Shown here: positions 9,203-19,400 of the stretch, one piece after another
Position numbering within the stretch: position 1 is the stretch's first letter
Layout: each line of letters begins with the position of its first letter
Assembly: GCF_040958095.1 (NCBI RefSeq)
Contig: NC_091214.1
Location: 11,088,722-11,152,721 of the forward strand
Direction of reading: 5' to 3'
Length of the DNA stretch: 64,000 nucleotides
From: Procambarus clarkii
Taxonomy: Eukaryota > Arthropoda > Malacostraca > Decapoda > Cambaridae
Notes under the pieces: generated by a model
The model's input: only the letters and a program-made list of their open reading frames with translations
What the model was told of the DNA's origin: nothing
Database searches by the model: none
Made by a program: the position numbers and the translations under genes

Positions 9203-9852
9203 TGATACACTATTTCATATGGGGGTTCATTTACAATATTTCCCCTAAATATTATGGATTCAGGTGTTTTAACGCCCAAGTCAACAAGTAAATACCCATA
9301 CTGTCGAGAAATCACTTTCTTATATATATCTAAAAATTTCTTGGCATCTTGTTTTCCGAATATTTGTCTGCCTAATGTTTCTATCTGGGACAAGTCTCTT
9401 GATTTAAGCAGAATAAAATGAGAAGCATTTAAACTTATAGATCTAGAAAATTTCCCACTGAAAAATATATTTTGGGTTATAAAAATAACAGAGATGTTCT
9501 CATGCCGTCCCTTAGTAAATATATCACTTACTATTTTAGAGTTTGTAGATTCAACATACAAGTCATCATAAACAACTAATATATGAGATGTGTCCTCTGG
9601 ATCACGATCATCTAACGGGTTTACAATTTCAGAGTAAAAAGATATCTTATGTTTAAAGAGTGGATTAGTTCTCAACTCTTTATACCCGCTTCCACAGATA
9701 ATTATTTTTGCAAAGTTCTGCTGATATTTCTCTATCATTTTAGCACATAAATAGCTCTTCCCACCATTTGAAAATCCAGCAATAATAATTCTTGACGGCT
9801 CACTAAATATATTCAACTGGGATTCAGTAATAACTTTTTTCTGCCCTTCCAT
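9196..9852 (-). CDS. FtsK/HerA-type DNA-packaging ATPase (A32-like)
   Basis: A 218-aa protein from the ATG at 9852; a TTG 15 nt upstream extends the frame but is not a likely start. Walker A is GFSNGGKS (26-33), Walker B is ILVVYDDLY, and ENISVIFITQNIFF supplies the usual sensor-like segment after Walker B. This is the short A32-like ATPase that pumps DNA into capsids of Polintons and related viruses. It is the first gene of the late-type cluster. The 77 nt between it and the repeat spacer contain TTTAAATA and ATTATATATTT, possible TATA-like elements. Confidence 0.9.
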   Translation of the reverse strand: MEGQKKVITESQLNIFSEPSRIIIAGFSNGGKSYLCAKMIEKYQQNFAKIIICGSGYKELRTNPLFKHKISFYSEIVNPLDDRDPEDTSHILVVYDDLYVESTNSKIVSDIFTKGRHENISVIFITQNIFFSGKFSRSISLNASHFILLKSRDLSQIETLGRQIFGKQDAKKFLDIYKKVISRQYGYLLVDLGVKTPESIIFRGNIVNEPPYEIVYQW

Positions 9853-9924
9853 GTTGCTAGGATTCAATAGACTAACTACAAATATATAATGAAAGGAGTA
9901 TTTAAACGAAATCTACATTCAAGT

Positions 9925-9930
9925 TTTATT
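9925..9930 (-). terminator. Putative polyadenylation signal (AATAAA) for PolB
   Basis: AATAAA on the minus strand at the far end of the AT-rich spacer. It is conserved at the same place in copy 2 (59796-59801) and lies just upstream of the ATPase leader. Confidence 0.45.
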
Positions 9931-10688
9931 TAAACATAACCAATAAAATCATAGTAATAACATATCCAATACAGTAATAAAATCATAGAATATACATTAT
10001 TATAGACATTTGAATCATAGTCATAACATATCCAATACAGTAATAAAATCATAGAATATACAATATCATAGCCAATAAAATCATAGTCATAACATATCCA
10101 ATACAGTAATAAAATCATAGAATATACAATATCATAGCCAATAAAATCATAGTCATAACATATCCAATACAGTAATAAAATCATAGAATATACATTATTA
10201 TAGACATTTGAATCATAGTCATTTCATATCCAATACAGTAATAAAATCATAGAATATACAATATCATAGCCAATAAAATCATAGTCATTTCATATCCAAT
10301 ACAGTAATAAAATCATAGAATATACAATATCACAGCCAATAAAATCATAGAATATACAATATCACAGCCAATAAAATCATAACATATCCAATACAGTAAT
10401 AAAATCATAGAATATACATTATTATAGACATTTGAATCATAGTCATAACATATCCAATACAGTAATAAATAAATCAGTCTTAAAATAGCAATTTGAACAT
10501 ATCAAATGCAGTAATAAAATCATAGAATATATATTATCATAGACATTAAAACATAGTCATAACATATCCAATACAGTAACAAATCTTAGTCATTTTCATA
10601 TCCAATACAGTAACAAATCATAGCCAATACAATATCATAGACATTTGAATATAGTTATAGATAATACATAGACAATACAGTAACAGAC
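9931..10688. repeat. AT-rich tandem-repeat spacer between PolB and ATPase
   Basis: Irregular tandem units of roughly 60 bp built from CATAACATATCCAATACAG, TAATAAAATCATAGAATATA and ACAATATCATAGCC blocks, about 12 partial units. It starts at the PolB stop and ends at the AATAAA. A frame through part of it (9930-10184) is only a repeat artefact. Copy 2 has the same motifs but fewer and more degraded units (about 490 bp), so the spacer has changed size since the copies split. Confidence 0.9.
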
Positions 10689-13600
10689 TTAGTTGTTGTT
10701 AGGGAATAATTGCTGAGCGACTCTATCCCGCTTTTCCCAAAGATTAAAAATGGGGAACAATTGACGTCTTGGTTGGGGATTATCTACAATTACTGGATCC
10801 CCTACCTGCGCCTCTTCCTCTACCTGTACCTCTTCCTGTACCTCTTCCTCTACCTGTACCTGTACCTCACGCTCTGGAATGTCTGGGTGACCGTAAGCTA
10901 ATGACTCTGTGGGACTAATGAGGTACCTCTTGTCATCAAAAGCTGACAGACCGCGCTTAGTTGTTTTACACGTGCATATCTGTCCATTAACATTACGAAT
11001 GGATCGGGATACAAAATTAAAAGTTGTATTTGTCTCTAATGTGTTCTGAAAAGATGCATGTGTTATTTTCTTTTGTTGGTGATAAGGAATCCCTTTACAT
11101 TTACATAAATGTTCATTATCAAGGGTTAGGAGAGAGTAAGTTTTAGGCTTGAGTGCAATTAATTCAGTTATGATTTTCTGCTTTACTTCTGACTTGAGGA
11201 GTCCTAGTTCACCTTTGCGAGTAGCAGAATACATGGGATGATCTTTGTCAAAATTACTGAAATCCATATAATCTACTAGAGGAGCTTTTGTCATTTCTTG
11301 GAAAGCATCTTTACAGGTCAGAGTAAATATAAATGAGTCTGTATCCGTATAAATTAGTCTAGCTCTCTCCCCATAATGGGCTTTAACTACATTATACCAG
11401 AACTCGTATAAACGCCTCTTGGCTATCTGCAAGATCTGATAACCCATGTAAGAAGGAGTGGTAACTTTAAGGATGTCTTTCATTACTGTACAGAGAACCC
11501 TATCTTGACCTAAAGAGACAGCTCGTTTATACAAAGGGTTTCTTGCATGAGTTAAGAATGAATGTTTTGTCGTTACTAGATGGTGAGTATTAGCATATCG
11601 AGATATATTTGTCATTGATTTCCCGTACAGACTATTACTTATGAGTTTAAAAGCTTTTCCTTTAACTTTACAGGTGGTATTGGCTCGTTCTCGAATGTTG
11701 GTTGAAATAAAATCTTTTAAATAGGGAGCCTGATTAAATTCATAGATTGTTTTTACTCGTTCAACTTCTAGTCCAAGTTTTAATAGCAATTGCAGGAAAT
11801 CAAGGCTTACTAAGTAGTCGTTTTGGGGCAAGTGGGATGCAATTAACTTAGTATTTTTAGGTGGGAGCTTACGTTTTTCATCATTAAGGGTTTTCTTACT
11901 GTACTCTGACAAAAACTCCTCCGTTATATTAGTATGAGACAGTACAAGGGGCAGATCATCAGTATACCTAGCTACCTCGGGAGATACATGTTTTGTATCG
12001 CATAAAATCCAATAACCTTTGTCTTGATTACAGGGGATATGTTGTAACCCTTGCCCTAATAAGGTATCCCGCTCAAGGTCAGTTAATTGTCTAATCCCTC
12101 CCTGGGGAAGTACCTCAGCCATGCACGCTGCATATAAGCTGTTAAAGTCGAGGTACAAAATGTGAGTATCGTCATCAGAGCTAGGGTTAGATGTAGTGTG
12201 CTCGTTAACAGCCTGTGTAAATTGTCTAATGGAAGATGTGAACCCTCCTCTAAGATTCCTTCTCAACAAATCATATATATTCTGATCATACACATAGTCA
12301 AGTACAACTTTTGATTTAAATAAGAAAGCGTCCCAAGCATAACTAGGAAGTGATACATAGAAAACAATATCTAGTTCATAAATTTCTTTCAGTGATGTTC
12401 GCCAAAGTGTAAATATATCAACTAGCATTCCCACGTCGACTTTTAAATATAACATGAGGTAATCCTTGATGTTTGTACAGTTCCCTAAATTAAATACTTT
12501 AAGAGCATTGTTATAATCTTCTTCAGACAGTGGAGAGTCATGTAAAACATTGTAAAACTTATCTCGCGAAGGGAGCTGAGGTTCGTCTAACACGTCCATG
12601 GAAGAAATATAATCATAACATAGGCTTTGTTTACCTTTAATTAACAGAGCTTTAGCTTCATCGGATACGCCATTTAGTATGTGTTCAGTGTACTTGGTGG
12701 GTTTCTTACCGGCAACGTGCTCGCTTGCTAAGGTTCCTAATGACCCATTTAGGAGAGCTAGGCTATCTAGGAATTTAAGTTTACCTATGATGACTTGCAT
12801 AAATTTCAATCCTTCCTTGGTTAGAATTTCTACATCGCGGTGAGGATTTTTGGACAGTTCTTTAAGTATAATTCCAAGATCATAGGCAGCATTATGGGAA
12901 AATGTAGTCAAGTATCTACGAGCATTTTTACATTGTAAATTGCAACGAGCACAATAAGCACCTAAGTAATTATTTTCCTGAATAGCATGATTATGATGTC
13001 TATGTTTATCTTTCTTATCCTTGAAAGTTTGATGACACAATTGACACGTATTTTGTCTTTGAAACATTCTTTCCTGTTCTCTAGACAAGTTCTTAGGGAA
13101 GTTGGGGAGCTGAGCATGAATAGCTTTCCATGAGGCTTCTAGCTTTGTAATAAAATGATTGACCGCATCTGGACCTACGTATGAATACGTTTCTACGACA
13201 TTGAATTCCCTGTCTAAAATCATGTAAGCATAAGCAATTGCTTTATGCTTACATTCCACCATGCCTCTAGGATTTTGACGGTCTAATAGACATTCAAAAT
13301 CGTAATAGGCGGTGTGAGTTGGGCTATAGGTCCTACCGTAATTTTTAAAACTGATTTTATCACTAGGATTATAGAACGAAAATACTTGGGATACAGTGCA
13401 TGACTCTTCGTGAGCCTGAATTTCGTCTAAGGGAGCATGCAAAAGGCAAATTTTACAGAATTTATGAGTGTTAGGAATCCTTCCAGAATGGTGGTTAATA
13501 CTCTTTACAAATTTATCAAAGTCCTTGATCAGACAGAGATGCTTGCCTTCTAATAACAACAAAGGGACTTTATCGGCATACTTTTCCTGGCTTTTCCTAG

Positions 13601-15357
13601 CTAAACTAAGATAGTATCTGTTACTTTCATGAGTTATTGTATAAATATAAATAGAAATTTTGTTAAGCTTCTCTATTTTCTTAAGGTTATCAAATGATAC
13701 GGGGAATCTGATTTCATCTGCCCATACTACGAATCTTCTACACCATCGAAGGTTTTTGTAATACTTTCTAACGTTATTCATAGTCCTGCCCAATGCTAAG
13801 TTTTTATACGCCGCAATGCACTGTAACAAACACTCATCTCCTTCACTTTCAGGATTAAATACTGTTTCTTTACCCCTTAATTTTGCAGGATATGGTACGT
13901 AAGATCCAAGGCGCATAGGGTGGCGAATATATGAAAAATTAATGGCAAAGCCTGACATGGAATGAATTCCTACACTTGAGGATTGGACATTTTTTAGGCA
14001 TTCGTCAATTTTAGCAGACATTTCGTCAACCCATGAATTTACGAGAACTTCCACCTCTTCCTGTGTAACAATCTGAGTTTCGCCTCTAATTGAAAATACT
14101 TCGTCTAATATTTCATATTGATCGTCGGCATGATTAAGTTTTTGCAAAATTAGGCTTACATCAGGGTAAATGTGAAATGAGGGAGGGAATTCTTCCTGTA
14201 TTTGTCTGAACTGATTGTCTATATATTCTATAAAAAATTCCCTATACCTATTTATATATAAGCTGGGGTCAGCGTCTAAATGACCGGGAATGGAGAACGA
14301 ATGTCTCGAGAATGATCCTTCGAAATGGTTAATGACTTCTAACACTCGCGGAACAACGTTATCTAAGTTAAGTACCTCTGGGGAATCTGGAGCGTTGACT
14401 TCTTCATCTGATATGTCGTGAACAGGGGGTTGATTGTCTTCTTCTTCTTCATCTGAGGATGCCTGCTGGTTGCCGTCTGGTTCATCTTCTTCTAGCTCCT
14501 GGGACAGCTGGGGCTGACTGCGTACAGGCGTGCTCCACTCAGAGGGTTGGGTTGAATCCAGGGGAGATTCTGTAATATAATATTAGCAATGAAATAAACA
14601 TTAAGAGGAAAACAAATTTGAAAACAATAAGAGGATTTGAAAACCTTAATAGGAAAATATGGTGTAAATAAGAGGAATTATTATTAAGAGGAAAAACAAA
14701 AAGTTTAAATAAGAGGAAAAACTGAATTACAGATAAATAATAATATTACTTACGAGCTGGGATGTTGATTCCACCAAGTATGAGATTCTCTTGATCACGA
14801 ATAGGAACTCCTGTAATGGAAATATTTTTCTGTATGAGTACTTATTACTTGTTTATACACTTGATAAATATACAATTATTAACTTTAAAAATTATGAAAA
14901 TTATTGTGAAAACGTACGGTTATTTATGATGCGACGGCGTTTGGGTGGAGGTTCAATGACGTTTCTGGCTTCGGTGGGAGGTTCCCGGTTAACGGAGAAA
15001 CGACAGTATGGGCAGGAAGTAGAACCATGAACTGAAATGAAAATAATATATATAAATTGACTGTCTGTATGTATGTATGTATGTGTGTTTCGGATATATA
15101 TTTTCTTTGAAAGTTTATTGAATGTGCGAGAAAAAGCGATACTTACGATTTGCACAATAGAGTTGTCCACAGCTGGTACAGGTTACGTCAAAATGTCCAG
15201 GCGGTGTAGGCCCGTTGCATCCTATACAGTATAGTCTGCATTCTTGAAGAGCGTTGATGGACATTTCACCTAGGCATGTTAAACATCGTGTTTGACACAC
15301 ATGAACGATTTCGTTGTTGATAGGAGACAGGCACAGAGGACACACTGACACTGACAT
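10689..15357 (-). CDS. Protein-primed DNA polymerase B with spliced Cys-rich N-terminus
   Basis: Four exons on the minus strand: 15147-15357, 14918-15031, 14754-14810 and 10689-14569, giving 1420 aa. Every junction is GT-AG with good consensus and all introns are phase 1. Exons 1-2 encode five Cys pairs (CPLC, CQTRCLTC, CRLYCIGC, CTSCGQLYC, CPYC), a RING- or zinc-ribbon-like domain. Exon 2 ends in a basic KRRR patch and the start of exon 4 is very acidic. Residues ~374-472 (ECLLQC...GKHLCLIKDF) match the OTU-like segment common in Polinton PolB, followed by a Cys2-His-Cys finger (FCKIC...HEESC). The exonuclease motifs are YYDFE (~549-553), HNAAYD (~686-691) and YLKVD (~835-839). The polymerase motifs are DFNSLYA (~935), KLISNSLYG (~1102) and YTDTDS (~1201-1206). 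The C-terminus has EVQ-rich repeats. It copies the element using a protein primer. Confidence 0.93.
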
Positions 15358-15551
15358 GATGATATGACTAGGCTAGGGGAACCTTGTGAACAGGATGAAG
15401 ATTGAATGTTGACTGAAAGTGTGGGCCTCTGAGACTTTGGCGATCTGAGGGGGCCCCTGAATGAGCGTAATAATGATAGTGTGCCCCTGAGTGAGCGTTT
15501 GGCTGTTTTATTAATAGCGAGAATGATTGGCGAATACTGGGAATAAATTCT
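15358..15551 (-). promoter_or_regulatory. PolB upstream leader/promoter region
   Basis: A 194-bp unique stretch between the right inverted repeat and the PolB ATG, conserved in copy 2 (54446-54639). It has a TCAGT initiator-like motif about 55 nt before the ATG and repeated CTCACTCAGGGG/CTCATTCAGGGG blocks. No clear TATA box is at the expected spacing. The promoter role is inferred from position. Confidence 0.4.
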
Positions 15552-16451
15552 TTTATTATAAATTGTGTAAACTATGAATTAGATGACTAAATAAATTATA
15601 AATAAATAAATAAGTTTTATTAACGCTTAATGTATATATATATAAATTATTACGGTGGCGAACGCCGACAATGACTGGTAGATGTCTGGGGCAGATAATC
15701 AGGTGATGATTGCCTCGGGCAGATAGCCTGGGGAAGGTAGCTGGGGCCAGCTTAGATAGTCTCTGAGGCAGTTTTCAGTATTAAAGGTTACATTGAGATG
15801 CTTCGGTTGATTTGTATAAAACTGACTGGTTAATGAAAAAGGAATAAAATATAGTATGTCCGAAAATAGGAAGAGGGAATAATATGAAGAGGAGAGAGAG
15901 AGAGGAGGGAGAGAGAGAGAGAGGAGGGACGGTCCAGATATTACGGATAAGATAAGATAAGATTAAGAGCCGACTGGCTGGCTGGGCGCAAAGTAAATAA
16001 AGGTGACGCGACAGATTGCGAGGTAAGGGGGGAGGGAGGGGGGTGTGATGTACGAGACTTGAAAACCCTGACTTACACAGGTGATTTTCTAAATTTATAT
16101 GAATAACTAAGGCTTACATAGACGATTTTGTAAGTTGAAAACATGTAAAATATGTCCGTAGAGTTCTCCTGGAAGCCCTAAAGTGCTACACACGTTATTT
16201 GAATTTCTCCCATAAGGCCTTAACAAACTTCTAAGTCTCGGAAATTATTTTCACCATAAGAACTTTAACAACTTCTAAAATCTGTGACTGACAAATTTAC
16301 CTGAAAACCCTGGCTCACACAGATGATATTGGAACCTGAAAACCATGGCTCCACACAGGTGATATTCTAAATTTACCTGAAAACCCTGGCTCACACGCGG
16401 GATATTTGACCTGAAAAAAAATATCACCTGTGTGGAGCCATCCCTACTACT
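15552..16451 (-). repeat. Right terminal inverted repeat of Polinton copy 1
   Basis: 900 bp, the reverse complement of 2881-3784 with only scattered differences and small changes in the AT and CT microsatellites. It ends ...GGGATATTTGACCTG, a short A-tract, TATCACCTGTGTGGAGCC and CTACTACT. It is followed directly by the GAGGTT target duplicate (16452-16457). Confidence 0.93.
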
Positions 16452-19400
16452 GAGGTTAGCAGTAGTGGAGGGTGGTCGTAATGGAGGGTGGCGGTAGTGG
16501 AGGGGGGCAGTAGTGGAGGGTGGCAGAAGTGCAGGGTGGCAGCAGTGAAGTGTGGCAGTAGTGTAGGGTGGCAGTAGTGGAGGGTGACGGCAGTCGAGGA
16601 TGGCGGTAATGGAGGGTGGCAGTATTGGAGGGTGGCGGTAGTGGAGGGTGGCGGTAGTGGAGGGTGGCAGTAGTGGAGGGTGCGGGTAGTGGAGGGTGGC
16701 AGTAGTGGAGGGTGCAGGTAGTGGAGGGTGCGGGTAGTGGAGGGTGGCAGTAGTGGAGGGTGGCAGTAGTGGAGGGTGCAGGTAGTGGAGGGTGCAGGTA
16801 GTGGAGGGTGGTAGTAGTAGAGGGTGGTGGTTGTGGAGGGTGGCGGTAGTGGAGGGTGGCGGTTGTGGAGGGTGGCAGTAGTGGAGGGTGGCGGTAGTGG
16901 AGGGTGGCGGTAGTGGAGTGTGGCGGTAGTGGAGGGTCGCAGTAGTGGAGGGTGGTGGTCATGGAGGGTGGCAGTAGTGGAGGGTGGCAGTAGTGGAGGG
17001 TGGCAATAGTGGATGGAGGTAGTATTGAAGGGTGGCAGTAGTGGAGGGTGGCAGTAGTGGAGGGTGGCAGTAGTGGAGGGTGGCAATAGTGGATGGTGGT
17101 AGTATTGAAGGGTGGCAGTAGTGGAGGGTGGCAGTAGTCGAGGGTGGCAGTAATGGAGGGTGGTGGTATTGGAGGGTGGCAGAAATAGAAAGTGGTGGTA
17201 GTTGAGGGTGGTGGTAGGGAAGGGTGGTGGAAGTGGGGGGGGTGGCAGTAGTGGAGGGTGGCAGTAGTGGAGGGTGCAGTAGTAAGTGTGTCAGTAGTGG
17301 AGGGTGGAGGTTGTGGAGGGTGGCGGTAGTGCAGGGTGGCAGTAGTGGAGGGTGGCAGTAGTAGAGGGTGGCAGTAGTAGAGGGTGGCAGTAGTGGAGGG
17401 TGGCAGTAGTAGAGGGTGGCAGTAGTGGAGGGTGGCAGTCATGGAGGGTGGCAAAGTGGAGGGTGGCAGTAGTGGAAGGTAGCAGTAGTGGATGGTGGTC
17501 AAAGTAGAGGGTGGAGGGTGGCATTAGTAGAGGATGGCAGTAATGGAGGGTGGCACTAGTGGAGGGTGGTGGTAGTGGAGGGTGGCACTAGTGGAGGGTG
17601 GTGGTAGTGGAGGGTGGTGGTAGTGGAGGGTGGTAGTAGTGGAGGGAGGCGGTAGTTGAGGGTGGCGGTAGTTGAGGGTGGCGGTAGTGGAGGGTGGCGG
17701 TAGTGGAGGTTGGCAGTATTGTAGGGTGGCGATAGAGGACGGTGGCAGTCATGGAGGGTGGCAGTATTGGAGAGTGGCAGTAGTGGAGGGTGGCAGTAGT
17801 GGATGGTGGTGGTAGTGGAGGGTGGTGGTAGTGGAGGGTGGCAGTAGTGGAGGGTGGTGGTAGTGGAGGGTGGCGGAAGTCGAGGATGGCGGTTGTGGAG
17901 GGTGGCAGTAGTGGAGGTTGGCGGTAGTGGAGGGTGGCAGTAGTGGAGGGTGGCAGTAGTGGAGGGTGGTGGTAGTGGAGGGTGGTGGTAGTAGAGTGTG
18001 GTGGTAGTGGAGTGTGGTGGTAGTGGAGGGTGGCAGTAGTGGAGGGTAGCAGTAGAAGAGAATGGCAGTAATAAAGGGTAGTGGTAGTGGAGGGTGTCAA
18101 TAGTAGAGGGTGGTGGTATTGGAGGGTGGCACTTGTGGAGGGTGCTGGTAGTGGAGGGTGGCGATAGTGGAGGGTGGCGGTAGTGGAGAATAGCGGAAGT
18201 GGAGGGTGGCGGAAGTGGAAGGTGGCAGTTGTGGAGCTTGGCGGTGGTGGAGGGTGCCGTTAGTGGAGGGTGGCAGTTGTAGAGGATGGCAGTAGTGGAG
18301 GGTGGCAGTAGTGGAGGGTGGCAGTAGTGGAGGGTTGCAGTAGCGGAGGGTGGCGGTAGCGAAGGGTGGCAGTAGTGGAGGGTGGATGTATTGGAGGGTG
18401 AATGTATTGAAGGGTGGCGGTAGTGGAGGGTGGCGGTAGTGGAGGGTGGCGATAGTGGAGGGTGGCGGTAGTGGAGGGTGGCGGTAGTGGAGGGTGGCGG
18501 TAGTGGAGGGTGGCGGTAGTGGAAGGTGGCAGTAGTGGAGGGTGGCGGTAGTGGAGTGTGGCAGTAGTGGAGTGTGGCGGTAGTGGAGGGTGGCGGTAGT
18601 GGAGGGTGGCAGTAGTGGAGGGTGGCAGTAGTGGAGGGTGGCGGTAGCGGAGGGTGGCAGTAGTGGAGGGTGGCGGTAGTGGAGTGTGGCGGTAGTGGAG
18701 TGTGGCAGTTAGTGGAGGGTGGCAGTTAGTGGAGGGTGGCGATAGTGGAGGGTGGCGGTAGTGGAAGGTGGCAGTAGTGGAGGGTGGCGATAGTGGAGGG
18801 TGGCGATAGTGGAGGGTGGCGGTAGTGGAGGGTGGCGGTAGTGGAGGGTGGCGATAGTGGAGGGTGGCGGTAGTGGAGGGTGGCAGTAGTGGAGGGTGGC
18901 GGTGATGGAGGGTGGCAGTAGTGGGGGGGTTGAAGTAGTGAAGGGTGGCAGTAGTGGAGGGTGGCAGTAGTGGAGGGTGGCGGTAGTGGAGGGTGGCGGT
19001 AGTGGAGGGTAGCGGTAGTGGAGGGTGGCGGTAGTGGAGGGTGGCAGTAGTGGAGGGTGGCAGTAGTGGAGGGTGGTGGTAGTGGAGGGTGCCAGTTGTG
19101 GAGGGTGGCAGTAGTGGAGGGTGCCGTTTGTGCTGGGTGGCAGGAGTGGAGTGTGGCTTGAGTGGAGTGTGGCGGGAGTGGAGTGTGGCAGTAGTGGAGG
19201 GTGGCAGGAGTGGAGTGTGGCGGGAGTGGAGTGTGGTGGGAGTGGAGTGTGGCGGTAGTGGAGGGTGGCGGGAGTGGAGTGTTGCGGTAGTGGAGGGTGG
19301 CGGGAGTGGAGTGTGGCGGGAGTGGAGTGTGGCGGGAGTGGAGTGTGGCGGGAGTGGAGTGTGGCGGGAGTGGAGTGTGGCGGGAGTGGAGTGTGGCGGG

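Larger units (their letters stand above)
2881..16451 (-). mobile_element. Complete Polinton/Maverick (adintovirus-like) element, copy 1
   Basis: A 13,571-bp element starts AGTAGTAGGGATGG and ends with the reverse complement of the same sequence. It is flanked by a perfect 6-bp direct repeat GAGGTT (2875-2880 and 16452-16457), which fits the 6-bp duplications made by Polinton integrases. Removing the element and one GAGGTT restores an ordinary 16-bp minisatellite unit, so the boundaries are well supported. It carries the full Polinton set on the minus strand: PolB, ATPase, integrase, two small capsid-associated proteins, penton, pVI/pX-like protein, major capsid protein and adenain-like protease. 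No frame is broken. The left and right inverted repeats are almost identical, which suggests a young and perhaps still competent copy. Confidence 0.95.

Noticed and set aside
9930..10184. 84-codon frame rich in Tyr/Ile (MILLLYWICYDYDF repeats)
   Set aside because: It is the AT-rich tandem spacer translated; copy 2 does not keep the frame.
10710..10901. Open frame LYLYLFLYLFLYLY opposite the end of PolB
   Set aside because: Antisense shadow of the EVQ-rich repeats of the intact PolB C-terminus.
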